Made by a program: the position numbers and the translations under genes
Source: Methanocalculus taiwanensis
Lineage (GTDB): Archaea; Halobacteriota; Methanomicrobia; Methanomicrobiales; Methanocorpusculaceae
Assembly: GCF_024372745.1 (NCBI RefSeq)
Contig: NZ_VOTZ01000001.1
Location: forward strand, 62,001-126,000
Length of the DNA: 64,000 nucleotides
Reading direction: 5' to 3'
The notes under the pieces: generated by a model
What the model was told of the DNA's origin: nothing
The model's input: the letters and a program-made list of their open reading frames with translations, nothing else
Databases searched by the model: none
In this document: positions 28,232-36,670 of the stretch, piece by piece
Position numbering within the stretch: position 1 is the first letter of the stretch
Layout: the number at the start of each line of letters is the position of its first letter

Positions 28232-28480
28232 TTATGCCGGCTTCACGAGCAGGTAGATACCTCCGAGGGCAGAGAGGGATGCGATGATATTGATGATTGC
28301 AAGCGTGTCATCTCCATATCCCATCATCGAGGTCATATCGTAGACTGCAAAGAGCAGGAATGTGAGTGCGAAGAGGAATCCTGCCTGTATTTTCATTTTG
28401 AAGCCAGCATAGCATCCGAGGATTACAATAATCAGCTGGATGGCGATAGAAACCGGGGTAAGCATCTCAGCGAGTGCCAT
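28232..28480 (-). CDS. 82-residue membrane protein, copy 2
   Basis: A three-helix membrane protein, nearly identical to the one at 17240-17488 (shared cores GCYAGFK and AGFLFALTFLLFAVYD). Differences are conservative (for example Ile/Met and Val/Ile), so both copies seem to be under selection. It lies upstream of the two giant surface-protein genes on the same strand. No family or function is recognised. Confidence 0.75.
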   Translation of the reverse strand: MALAEMLTPVSIAIQLIIVILGCYAGFKMKIQAGFLFALTFLLFAVYDMTSMMGYGDDTLAIINIIASLSALGGIYLLVKPA

Positions 28481-28579
28481 AGTCTTGGATGAATTGTTTT
28501 AGCATATATACTTATGTTGGTAGAGGCTAGGGGCGAGGTAATATGGAGTCTCGATGATATTTCACATTAATATCTATAA

Positions 28580-28675
28580 TCAGTCATAGACATGCTGGCG
28601 GTGATCAATATTATTATCCCTACATTTCCTGAGGCTCTCGATAAAGGTGTCTGTCCTCTGAATAGTCCATTCCAT
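28580..28675 (-). pseudogene. Truncated RelE/ParE-type toxin remnant
   Basis: This starts with ATG 28675, overlapping the antitoxin stop (TGATG). It reads MEWTIQRTDTFIESLRKCRD, the usual first strand and helix of RelE/ParE toxins, then meets a stop after 31 residues. Intact toxins have about 85-95 residues, so the catalytic C-terminal part is missing. Confidence 0.55.
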
Positions 28676-28833
28676 CAGGACAACTCGCCAAGCAGATCGT
28701 CAATTGAGGAGATTTCTCTGAATCTCCCAGCAGCAATGTCAGATTCACTCTTTTGTATCATTGCCATCGTTTCAGGATTGCTTAGTATCTCAATGGTATC
28801 AAGAAGGGCATCAAGATCTTCCCGTCTAACCAT
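28675..28833 (-). CDS. RelB-like antitoxin (52 residues)
   Basis: A small acidic protein beginning MVRREDLDALLDTIEILSNP and ending ISSIDDLLGELS, the pattern of short archaeal RelB-type antitoxins (alpha helix, then a toxin-wrapping tail). It overlaps the remnant of a RelE-like toxin by one base in the normal antitoxin-toxin order, which supports the call despite its small size. A TATA-like AGTATATCTT lies upstream on the minus strand near 28868. With the toxin truncated it is now an orphan, though it may still bind DNA or foreign toxins. Confidence 0.55.
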   Translation of the reverse strand: MVRREDLDALLDTIEILSNPETMAMIQKSESDIAAGRFREISSIDDLLGELS

Positions 28834-29103
28834 GGTATTCTGAATTTTTTTTTAATTTCAAGATATACTTCATCAATGGTGACAGACGGAGTCATACGTA
28901 GTAATCCCTGTCTCATCTCATAAAAATATATCACTGAAGATTCACGTTGCATACTGAATTCTACATAACTGTTTTAGCTACGAGGAGGATGACTGCTGAT
29001 TGCAGAAAGGTGACAGGGGGGGGTAACTATCTCTTGTACTAGTACTGCTCACAACAATACCACGATCTTTTTCCTTTGCTTTTTTCTGCCCGGGAAGCCG
29101 CAC

Positions 29104-29140
29104 AAACACTCACACCATGCACGGTGAGGCTCTATATACC
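29104..29140 (+). promoter_or_regulatory. Upstream element plus TATA box, copy 1
   Basis: The sequence AAACACTCACACC (29104) is followed by GCACGG and, 28 bases after its start, by the TATA box CTATATAC (29132-29139). No gene follows at a suitable distance. The same module is repeated at 29308. The 531-base gap 28834-29364 otherwise holds only a 17-codon frame with a strong ribosome site near 28990 and no larger gene. Confidence 0.45.
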
Positions 29141-29307
29141 GGGGAGGGTGACCCTGAAGGGAGCAGAAACAGACTGAGCAGAAGAGAGTTTTCCATCAGA
29201 AGGAGTGTACGCCCTGAAAACGAAAGAATAGCCAACACGAATAACACGATAGCAGTTGTTGTCCGGGGAATGCCCACCCCCCTTGCCCTTTTTTTTGATT
29301 GTGGAAA

Positions 29308-29345
29308 AAACACTCACACCCCGCACGGCTAACCCCTTTTATCTA
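29308..29345 (+). promoter_or_regulatory. Upstream element plus TATA box, copy 2 (promoter of small acidic gene)
   Basis: AAACACTCACACC (29308), GCACGG, then CTTTTATCTA (29336) with the same 28-base spacing as copy 1. The ATG at 29365 is about 27 bases after the TATA box, so the message is probably leaderless. Confidence 0.5.
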
Positions 29346-29364
29346 TCTCTGCAAACGAGATTGT

Positions 29365-29520
29365 ATGCACAGAACAGATGCGAAAGACGAGTGCCCAGGG
29401 TTTCAAAATGATATTCCGGGCACAGATGCCATCATTCAGGAAGAACGCTCTCCGGAAGAAAAACCAGGTGCGGAAGATGAGCCAGCTGCGAAAGAGATCG
29501 TTATCGGGGAGATCTGCTGA
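29365..29520 (+). CDS. Small acidic protein (51 residues)
   Basis: The frame begins MHRTDAKDECPGF and is strongly acidic (EERSPEEKPGAEDEP). Three points support it as a real gene: a TATA box about 27 bases upstream with no 5' leader, a conserved upstream element, and a stop overlapping the next start (TGATG) as in coupled pairs. The frame is open upstream to 29299, but the longer form would include the promoter. I do not recognise a family; an antitoxin-like role is conceivable but unsupported. Confidence 0.5.
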   Translation: MHRTDAKDECPGFQNDIPGTDAIIQEERSPEEKPGAEDEPAAKEIVIGEIC

Positions 29521-30269
29521 TGGCGTTCACGAAATCCCTCTCCCTTGCCGATCATCTCCATCCCTATCTCGAATCCTACCATAAAGAAGGCCGATCCATA
29601 TCGGCACTCGCCTCCCGGCTCTTCACCGAGTACTTCACCGGAGCATCGGGGATATGCGGAACTGCGCTAACAGCCGGAACAGCCGGTACCGGCATGACAA
29701 ACGGGGCAAACGGGGCATATGGAGCTGCCGGAGAGGAAGAGAAAGCTATGGCCGGGAGGATGGCCGGTATCAGGTATAGCCTGATACAGCAGGATCTTGA
29801 CCGCGTCAGGGCTGAACTTGATGCCATCGAGCAGGAGCTGAACCAGGCGACCACCACCTTCAGGGCGGCGGCAGAGCAAAGGAACGCCCGAAGGCACGAG
29901 CAGGATGCCCTCCTCCGGGAAGAGATCGGCCGCGAATTTGCGGACATCGCAGCCAACGGAACAACTCTGGCAGCCGGGGCAAATCCGGGTGCACGTGCGG
30001 GTGCAGCTGAGGGGGCTTCCGCAGATATGGGGGCTGGTGCTGGGGCTGGGTCAGGCACAGATATGGGTGCCAACCCGGATCCGGCCAGCCGAAAGAAGGC
30101 GGCCGCCCGCTACCGTGCCTGGGGCCGCGGCCTCCACCTTGAGGGAGCTGATCCGATCAGCATCATCAACCACAGAATCACCGCCATCGCCACCCGCACC
30201 GGCCGGCCGGCGGCCGAGGTCAGGGAGGCGCTGTACCGGCACCTGCCGGGGATCGAGGAGGTGGTGTGA
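29520..30269 (+). CDS. Ala/Gly-rich hypothetical protein
   Basis: A 249-residue protein. The N-terminal 40 residues (LADHLHPYLESYHKEGRSIS) look helical and folded. A glycine/alanine-rich low-complexity stretch follows, then a coiled-coil-like part (about 85-145, ELDAIEQELNQATTTFRAAA). A second low-complexity Gly/Ala linker leads to a compact C-terminal domain ending LYRHLPGIEE. A relic of the same C-terminus lies at 28018, so the family has been duplicated here. It is translationally coupled to the small acidic gene upstream. GC content is higher than in the following island genes. No known family is recognised and no function can be given. Confidence 0.6.
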   Translation: MAFTKSLSLADHLHPYLESYHKEGRSISALASRLFTEYFTGASGICGTALTAGTAGTGMTNGANGAYGAAGEEEKAMAGRMAGIRYSLIQQDLDRVRAELDAIEQELNQATTTFRAAAEQRNARRHEQDALLREEIGREFADIAANGTTLAAGANPGARAGAAEGASADMGAGAGAGSGTDMGANPDPASRKKAAARYRAWGRGLHLEGADPISIINHRITAIATRTGRPAAEVREALYRHLPGIEEVV

Positions 30270-30396
30270 AGGGGGGGGGAAGTAGCTTTGAATCACATTT
30301 CTTTTTGTTATTGGAGGGTAAGATGAGCAGGGCAAAACACAAAATTCATTCTTAATCGTAAGATAGAAATGACATCAGGACACCATCACTCATCAT

Positions 30397-31710
30397 ATGA
30401 ATGATATTCATGAGGTTTCAATAAAGAATTTTCGAGCCATCGATGAGATATCATTTACACCAAAACGTATCAATATCCTTGTCGGTCCAAACAACAGTGG
30501 TAAATCATCTGCTCTCGAGGCAATTGCATTATTAAAATCCAGTGAGAACAAGTGCGAGGATTCGCTGGGAGTCTATGTTTTAGGAGAGATTATTGATAAA
30601 TATTCAATGGATTACCTTTTTCACGATATTGAGAAACCTATTGACATTTCATATAATAACAGTTCTATTTCGATACGTTACTATTCAGAGGGATACCCAA
30701 CAGATGGGAGTGGAGCTTTAATTCGAGAGTATTTCAACGAAATAACACAGGATTATTTTAATCAACCCGACACTATCAATCGGATTCGGTCACGGTTCTT
30801 TCAGGAGAAAAGATCTCGATCAACGAATTCACAGAAGATGCAACAATTACGGCTTGACGGATCACTTCCATCAGATAGTCAGCGTCGATTACATTATGAG
30901 GATGTGGAAACTGAGGATGATGATGAGCGATTAGAGAATTATATCAAAAATGTGGAGAAGAAACTCGAATCACATCTATACCATAAGAAGAAGATTGTAA
31001 TATCCGGGTTTTTTGAGAAATCACCCATTTTTCTTTATTTAATTCTTGAAGACGAGAATATGAGACTAGTGCGGCAGCAGGAAGAGATATTCGATTTTAT
31101 GAGGTATCGGATTAAGAATTTTCATGCAATATATTCTCATACACATCAATCAACAGGCTTTGTAAGCGATTACGATACAGATTGTCAATCAGGCAGGGTC
31201 GAGGAACTCCATGATAAAGTGGTTCGAAAGAACCTGATCTCCGAATCTCATCATCGCATTATTTCTAAAATACCCTATATCGAGGACATACGAAAGACGG
31301 ATGACGGACTTTTTGTTTCATTACGCGGACAGAACCGGATCATTCCATTGTCATCAATGGGAGATGGATTCAAATCGATGCTTAAGATTTTTTATTTAAG
31401 TGTCCTTGCAAAGAACGGCGTGATCACTCTGGAAGAACCGGAGCTGTCACTCCATCCGGGATATATCGAAATGCTCGCCGATGCAATCTTCTTTTGCTCG
31501 AGTGATACACAATTCTTTATTTCAACCCATTCCAACGACCTCATTCAAAGCCTGCTTGAGGTTGCAGACCAGAACAACTGCCTCGATTCAGTCCAGATCA
31601 TCAAAATGCATCCACGGCTGGATACTCATACAATAGAGGCAGAAGAGATACCCGGAGCAGAAGCTCTCGAAGATATCGAGACTATCAATATTGATCTCCG
31701 GGGGATCTGA
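30397..31710 (+). CDS. OLD/AriA-like AAA ATPase
   Basis: This 437-residue SMC/ABC-type ATPase has the N-terminal VSIKNFRAIDEISF. Walker A is GPNNSGKSS (30-38), the signature-like segment PLSSMGDGFKSML, Walker B ITLEEPELSLHP, and the switch His FISTHSNDLI. Between them lies a divergent charged region of about 250 residues. The family includes the ATPase halves of anti-phage systems such as PARIS (AriA), Gabija and retron partners, which sense phage proteins or DNA and release an effector. Here the effector candidate is the TOPRIM-like protein that follows with overlapping or abutting frame. Codon use is AT-rich compared with the core genes, which suggests transfer. The exact system type is not settled. 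Confidence 0.8.
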   Translation: MNDIHEVSIKNFRAIDEISFTPKRINILVGPNNSGKSSALEAIALLKSSENKCEDSLGVYVLGEIIDKYSMDYLFHDIEKPIDISYNNSSISIRYYSEGYPTDGSGALIREYFNEITQDYFNQPDTINRIRSRFFQEKRSRSTNSQKMQQLRLDGSLPSDSQRRLHYEDVETEDDDERLENYIKNVEKKLESHLYHKKKIVISGFFEKSPIFLYLILEDENMRLVRQQEEIFDFMRYRIKNFHAIYSHTHQSTGFVSDYDTDCQSGRVEELHDKVVRKNLISESHHRIISKIPYIEDIRKTDDGLFVSLRGQNRIIPLSSMGDGFKSMLKIFYLSVLAKNGVITLEEPELSLHPGYIEMLADAIFFCSSDTQFFISTHSNDLIQSLLEVADQNNCLDSVQIIKMHPRLDTHTIEAEEIPGAEALEDIETINIDLRGI

Positions 31711-32389
31711 ATTGATTCGCCCTATTTTATGTGAAGGGAAACATGATTGCTGGTTTTTGGATGAAGTAGTTCAGCTGGAATGTTCCATAGATCCACTCTG
31801 TATCCATAAGGATCTGGGAGAGTTTCAGAAATGCTATCGTTCGGATTACCATTGTTCAAAGCATAGCTGCATCATTCTCTCTGACAATGGACATGAATTG
31901 ATGGACAAATATGTGCCGGCAATCATGGGTTTCTTCGGCACCAGGATAATGAATGTGCATTTTGTCATCATGAAGGATGCAGACTACTCCGATCCTGCAT
32001 ATTTACTCACAACATATTCAGAATCCATGAGCAGGCTCCTCCAAACAAAGAGAAGAAGAGACATTTCTATCGAGCATGATCCGGCAGATCGTATCATATC
32101 AATGGTTTCTGATAGAGATGATCGTTTTTCCTTCCATTTTCACTTCATATTCATCCCTCAGAGCCTCGAAAAGGCTATTGTCGAGAAGTCATTAGAGATG
32201 TATCGATCATTTAGCAGAAGCGGAACGGCGATAGTGAGTGAGGACCCTCACAAAGCACTGAATGATATTGCATGCCATCAGGGTTTCCATGACAAAGAGG
32301 CGCTGATTCGACATGCGGTGAGGGAGCGATGGTTTCGTGATGAAGACTGGTATACAGAGCTCATACGTAGGATGACAAGCAGGATATAA
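31691..32389 (+). CDS. TOPRIM-like effector partner (DUF4435/DUF3226-like)
   Basis: A protein of about 225-232 residues. The N-terminal RPILCEGKHDCWFLDEV has the Glu-Gly...Asp pattern of TOPRIM domains. VIMKDADYSD supplies an Asp-x-Asp pair, and FIPQSLEKAIVEK resembles the conserved LE element of DUF3226/DUF4435 proteins. In PARIS the AriB partner is a TOPRIM nuclease; a similar role is plausible here. The start is uncertain: TTG 31691 overlaps the ATPase gene, and TTG 31712 just follows its stop. Either way the genes are coupled. Family assignment is by motifs only. Confidence 0.6.
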   Translation: MISGGSELIRPILCEGKHDCWFLDEVVQLECSIDPLCIHKDLGEFQKCYRSDYHCSKHSCIILSDNGHELMDKYVPAIMGFFGTRIMNVHFVIMKDADYSDPAYLLTTYSESMSRLLQTKRRRDISIEHDPADRIISMVSDRDDRFSFHFHFIFIPQSLEKAIVEKSLEMYRSFSRSGTAIVSEDPHKALNDIACHQGFHDKEALIRHAVRERWFRDEDWYTELIRRMTSRI

Positions 32390-32435
32390 ACACCGGAGAG
32401 ACAATCCAGATTTAGAATCAAGAGGGGTTGAACGG

Positions 32436-32843
32436 ATGAGAGTTCTAATGTCAGTTAAACCCAAATATGCAGATAAAATTCTTGTTGGCTCTAAAAAATT
32501 CGAGTTCCGAAAGGTAATCTTCAGACATCCTGATGTCCATGAGATTGTCATCTATTCAAGCAGCCCGGTCAAAAAGATTGTCGGTACATGTACTATCCGA
32601 TCTGTGGTTGAAGATGATCCTCTCGCCCTCTGGGAACATTGCAAGGAGGCAGCCGGGATAGGTGAGGAGGATTTCTTCTCATATTTTGAAGGGAGGAAGA
32701 GAGGATATGCCATTGAGATTGGAAAGACAGACCCCCTTGAAAGACCGGTTGATCCGAAGGTCTGCGATCCGGAGTTTATGCCCCCCCAATCATTCCAATA
32801 TGTGGATGATGCCTTCTATTCAAAGATCAAGAACGCAGCATGA
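32436..32843 (+). CDS. ASCH-domain protein
   Basis: This 135-residue protein begins MRVLMSVKPKYADKILVGSK, with the pattern sV.P.ya..I..G.K.fEfRk. typical of ASCH domains (FEFRKVIFRHP). It continues with IVGTCTI and GYAIEIG. ASCH proteins bind RNA or modified nucleobases, and some are nucleases or regulators. It lies 46 bases after the TOPRIM-like gene and may be a third member of that unit or independent. No catalytic residue can be assigned. Confidence 0.7.
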   Translation: MRVLMSVKPKYADKILVGSKKFEFRKVIFRHPDVHEIVIYSSSPVKKIVGTCTIRSVVEDDPLALWEHCKEAAGIGEEDFFSYFEGRKRGYAIEIGKTDPLERPVDPKVCDPEFMPPQSFQYVDDAFYSKIKNAA

Positions 32844-32886
32844 CCAAGAGGGGTTTTAAATGGGCGTATAGATACACTCAGGTTTT

Positions 32887-33610
32887 GTTGCCGGGTAGTT
32901 GCAGGGTAGTTTCACTTCGAACACTTTTCAACCCTATTTGCCCCTTATTTCAAAATCAAACCGAACTCCTTGTTGCAGGGGCATTTCGGAGCAATATTTT
33001 CGCACCTCTGATCCCGGTTTTCACCCTCGCAATGGGCTCAATGTGATGTTGCCGGGTGGTTCCACATAAACCACTATTCCCCCTCATTTTAGCCGGTTTC
33101 AAATTTTAACGAGAATCCTTGTTGCATAGAATTCTCCAGGCGGCAATTCCACATTTCCATCCCGTTTTTCAACCACACAGTGCTGCCCGTTTTTCGTTGC
33201 TATTTAGTTGCTGGGTGGTTGCAGGGTAGTTTCACTTCGAAGACTTTTCAACCATATTTGCCCCTTATTTCAAAATCAAACCGAAATCCTTGTTGCAGGG
33301 GCATTTCGGAGCAATATTTTCGCACCTCTGATCCCGGTTTTCACCCTCGCAATGGGCTCAATGTGATGTTGCCGGATAGTTTCACATAAACCATTATTCC
33401 CTCTCAGTTTGCCCGGTTTCAAAATTTAACGAGAATCCTTGTTGCACAGAAAACTCCGGACGCCAATTCCACATTAACATCACGGTTTTCAAGCACAGAA
33501 TACAGCCCTTTTCGTTGCCATTTAGTTTCCGGGTAGTTGCAGATGAACCCTTAATTCGCCCATATTCCACTCTTTTTCAAAATTCATGGGAAATCCTTGT
33601 TGCAGGAAGA
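32887..33610. repeat. About 4.5 tandem units of a degenerate 160-bp repeat
   Basis: Units start with GTTGC(C/T)GGGT(A/G)GTT at 32887, 33048, 33207, 33368 and 33525 (steps 161, 159, 161, 157). Each also contains CCTTGTTGCA. Alternate units are more alike, giving a 320-bp higher-order period (GCAGGGTAGTTTCACTTCGA at 32901 and 33221). All frames are broken or unconserved, so it is non-coding. It fills the 1-kb gap between the ASCH gene and the restriction operon. Confidence 0.75.
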
Positions 33611-33726
33611 TATTCCGCCACATTGTTCCTCTCCATCATCACATTTGCCGTCTTTAAACCCTCCGGATTCAATCAATCCTGTTCATGGAATGAGAAATAA
33701 AAGTCTTTATCGTTGGTGGAGAGAGA

Positions 33727-33743
33727 GTAATCTTTCAGATTAC
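33727..33743. promoter_or_regulatory. Inverted repeat upstream of hsdM
   Basis: GTAATC-TTTCA-GATTAC, a perfect 6-bp inverted repeat with a 5-base centre, lies about 100 bases before the hsdM start and just after a TATA-like CTTTATC. It could be an operator for the restriction operon. Confidence 0.35.
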
Positions 33744-33839
33744 CCAGATAGGAGTGTCATTGCAGATCCATCCTGCCGATCCATCTGCCGATCTCTCCTC
33801 TACAATTCAATCGCACAAAGCAAACCAGGTAGCAACTCC

Positions 33840-35396
33840 ATGAACCATAACGGAAACCATATCGAATCCCGGCTCTGGGCAGCAGCCGATGAGCTGCGTG
33901 CCAACTCCAAGCTGAAATCGTCCGAATACTCTGTTCCTGTTCTCGGGCTCGTCTTCCTCCGGTATGCCGATCACCGGTTCCAGGAGGCAGCAGCGAGGAT
34001 CGAGGGCGAAGGGAGCGGAAGCAGGAGGAGAAAGATCGGTCCTGACGATTACAAGGCAGAGGGTGTCCTCTACCTGCCTGAGGAGGCACGATTCAGCACC
34101 CTGATGCGGATTACGGAGGGCTCCAATATCGGAGAAGCAATCAACGAGGCGATGCAGGCAATTGAGATTTGGAACCCGGATCTGAAGGGAGTGCTCCCCC
34201 GGAACTACAAGCGCTTTGAGAATGCCCTGCTGATGGAACTCCTCAAGACGATGAACTCGGTTCCGATGGATATAGAGGGTGATGCTTTTGGGAGGATCTA
34301 TGAGTACTTCCTCGGCAATTTTGCAAGGGCAGAAGGGCAGAAGGGAGGGGAATTCTTCACCCCGCTTGCACTTGTCCGGCTGATCGTTGCAATCATCGAG
34401 CCGTTCCATGGGAGAATCTATGATCCCGCCTGCGGATCCGGCGGCATGTTCGTCCAGAGTGCCCGGTTTGTCGAGGAGCACCGGAATAATCCGGGTACCG
34501 AGCTGAGTATCTTCGGGCAGGAGAAGGTCGAGGAGACCGTCCGGCTTGGGAAGATGAACCTCGCCGTCCACGGGCTTTCAGGGGATATCCGCGAGGGGAA
34601 CGCCTACTATGAGGATCTCCACAAATCACCCGGAAGATTTGATTTCGTGATGGCAAATCCCCCCTTCAATGTGGACCGGGTGGATAAGGAGCGGTTGAAG
34701 GATGATCCCCGGTTCCCCTTCGGGCTCCCCCGTGTTGATAACGGCAACTACCTCTGGATACAGATCTTCTATAGTGCACTCAACGAGAACGGGCGGGCGG
34801 GCTTTGTGATGGCGAACTCCGCATCCGACGCCCGCAGTTCCGAGTGCGATATCCGGCGGCAGATCATCGCCGACCGTGCCGTCGATGTGATGGTCGCCGT
34901 CGGCTCGAACTTCTTCTATACCGTCACCCTTCCCTGCACCCTCTGGTTCTTTGACAAGGCAAAACGGAAGACCGACCGGGCAGATCAGATCCTCTTCATC
35001 GATGCACGGCATATCTACACCCAGGTCGACCGTGCCCACCGTGACTGGACACCTACCCAGATCGAGTTCCTCGCCAACATCGCCCGCCTCTACCGGGGCG
35101 AGGCGGCAGAGAACCTCCATGAGAGTGCGGAGCTGATGGCTGAGCACTTCCCGGACGGAACCTACATCGATATCCCCGGCCTCTGCAAGGTGGCAACCAT
35201 CGGGGAGGTGGAGGCACAGGGCTTCAGCCTCAATCCCGGCCGGTATGTCGGTGTAAAGGCACGGGAAGAGGATGACTTCGACTTCAGGGAGCGGCTTGAG
35301 GAGCTGAACGAGGAGCTGGAACTGCTCAACCTAGAGGCGAGGGAACTGGAGCAGCGGATCGCGGAGAATGTGGGGAAGCTGCTGGAGGGGGAGTGA
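33840..35396 (+). CDS. hsdM: Type I restriction-modification methyltransferase subunit
   Basis: This N6-adenine methyltransferase of a type I system has 518 residues from ATG 33840 ([13 protein letters not shown]). The upstream 81 codons of open frame lack family character and reach into the repeats. An N-terminal helical domain (about 1-140) is followed by the SAM-binding motif [10 protein letters not shown] (195-204) and catalytic NPPF (273-276). With HsdS it methylates the recognition sequence; with HsdR the complex cuts unmodified DNA. The stop overlaps the hsdS start by one base. GC content and codon use match the organism's core genes, unlike the hsdS specificity regions. Confidence 0.93.
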   Translation: MNHNGNHIESRLWAAADELRANSKLKSSEYSVPVLGLVFLRYADHRFQEAAARIEGEGSGSRRRKIGPDDYKAEGVLYLPEEARFSTLMRITEGSNIGEAINEAMQAIEIWNPDLKGVLPRNYKRFENALLMELLKTMNSVPMDIEGDAFGRIYEYFLGNFARAEGQKGGEFFTPLALVRLIVAIIEPFHGRIYDPACGSGGMFVQSARFVEEHRNNPGTELSIFGQEKVEETVRLGKMNLAVHGLSGDIREGNAYYEDLHKSPGRFDFVMANPPFNVDRVDKERLKDDPRFPFGLPRVDNGNYLWIQIFYSALNENGRAGFVMANSASDARSSECDIRRQIIADRAVDVMVAVGSNFFYTVTLPCTLWFFDKAKRKTDRADQILFIDARHIYTQVDRAHRDWTPTQIEFLANIARLYRGEAAENLHESAELMAEHFPDGTYIDIPGLCKVATIGEVEAQGFSLNPGRYVGVKAREEDDFDFRERLEELNEELELLNLEARELEQRIAENVGKLLEGE

Positions 35397-36670
35397 TGGG
35401 GGAATGTCCAATTGGTTGGAAAAGGGTTCCAATTATTGATCTATGTGCAAAGCACACAGATTGCGTCAATCGCACAGCACCAATTGTAGATTATGAAACA
35501 CCATATAAAATGATCAGAACCTCAAATATAAAGAATGGTTTTATTGATTGCGAAAATGTTCGTTATGTAACCGAGGAAATTTTCAAGAAGTGGACACGTA
35601 GATTAATCCCAAAAATGGGTGATATTATCTTAACTCGTGAAGCACCTCTTGGAGATGTGGGGAAAATACGGACAGAAGATAGTATTTTTCTCGGACAAAG
35701 ACTTTACCACTTTCGCGTTAATCCAAATTATCTCAATGAAGATTTTTTACTATATTCCCTTTTAGCTGATGATTTGCAGGGACAAATCCAAGGTTTTGGC
35801 TCTGGTGCAACCGTTGAACATATGCGTTTAGCAGATATTCCTAATCTGACAATTAATATACCTCCTATAAAGGTACAGAACAAGATCGCCACCATCCTCT
35901 CCGCCTATGATGACCTCATCGAGAACAATACCCGGCGCATCAAAATCCTTGAGGAGATGGCGCAGAACCTCTACCGCGAGTGGTTCGTCAAATTCCGCTT
36001 CCCCGGCCACGAGCACGCCCGGTTTGTGGACTCGCCTCTGGGGCAGATTCCGGAGGGGTGGGAGGTGAAGAGCATGTTAGATATCGTTGAGGTTCGACCA
36101 CGAATTCCTGTTCCCAAATCGGAAGAAATTATTTTTGTTCCGATGGGAAGCCTTGCAGAAAATTCAATGTTAATTGAAGGTTTTGAGATTCGAGACAAAC
36201 CAAGTGGAGCCCGCTTCCAAAATGGCGACACCCTTTTTGCGAGAATAACTCCCTGTCTTGAAAATGGTAAGACCGGATTTGTTCAATTCTTGCCAACTGA
36301 TGATACTATAGCTTGTGGATCAACAGAATTCATCGTTCTCCGTTCTAAAACGGCCTGTCCTGAGTACGTATATCTAATGTCAAGAAGTGATACTTTCCGA
36401 GATCATGCAATCAAGAGTATGACTGGAGCAACAGGGCGTCAGAGAGTTACAGAAAAATGCTTTGAGCAGTATACATTGGCTCAGCCCCCTGAATCTGTTC
36501 TGAAGCAATTTCAGGACATTGTTCAACCACAATTCAACTTGATTTATTCATTAAATAGAGAGAATCAAAACCTCCGCACCACCCGTGACCTCCTTCTCCC
36601 AAAGCTTATCTCCGGTGAGGTGGATGTCTCAGATCTGAATATCAGAATCCCCGAGGCTGCCATGACATGA
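35396..36670 (+). CDS. hsdS: Type I restriction-modification specificity subunit
   Basis: About 424 residues with two target-recognition domains. TRD1 covers about residues 1-160 and TRD2 about 220-385. Each is followed by a conserved helical spacer (PPIKVQNKIATILSAYDDLI, and LRTTRDLLLPKLISGEVDV at the end). It decides the DNA sequence recognised by the HsdMS complex. The two TRDs are written in AT-rich sequence, while the central spacer (35880-36070) and the 3' end are GC-rich like hsdM, showing exchange of recognition domains. ATG 35396 overlaps the hsdM stop; a GTG three bases earlier is also possible. Confidence 0.9.
   Translation: MGECPIGWKRVPIIDLCAKHTDCVNRTAPIVDYETPYKMIRTSNIKNGFIDCENVRYVTEEIFKKWTRRLIPKMGDIILTREAPLGDVGKIRTEDSIFLGQRLYHFRVNPNYLNEDFLLYSLLADDLQGQIQGFGSGATVEHMRLADIPNLTINIPPIKVQNKIATILSAYDDLIENNTRRIKILEEMAQNLYREWFVKFRFPGHEHARFVDSPLGQIPEGWEVKSMLDIVEVRPRIPVPKSEEIIFVPMGSLAENSMLIEGFEIRDKPSGARFQNGDTLFARITPCLENGKTGFVQFLPTDDTIACGSTEFIVLRSKTACPEYVYLMSRSDTFRDHAIKSMTGATGRQRVTEKCFEQYTLAQPPESVLKQFQDIVQPQFNLIYSLNRENQNLRTTRDLLLPKLISGEVDVSDLNIRIPEAAMT

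Noticed and set aside
28990-29044. 17-codon frame after GAGGAGG (MTADCRKVTGGG)
   Set aside because: A good ribosome site but a tiny frame with no similarity; probably the start of a lost gene.
30331-30354. 10-codon peptide with GGAGGG ribosome site before the AriA-like gene (MSRAKHKIHS)
   Set aside because: Too short to support; a leader peptide role cannot be shown.
32887-33610. Small genes within the 160-bp repeats (frames of 60-70 codons)
   Set aside because: The frames are not kept between repeat units, have no ribosome sites and are explained by the tandem repeat.
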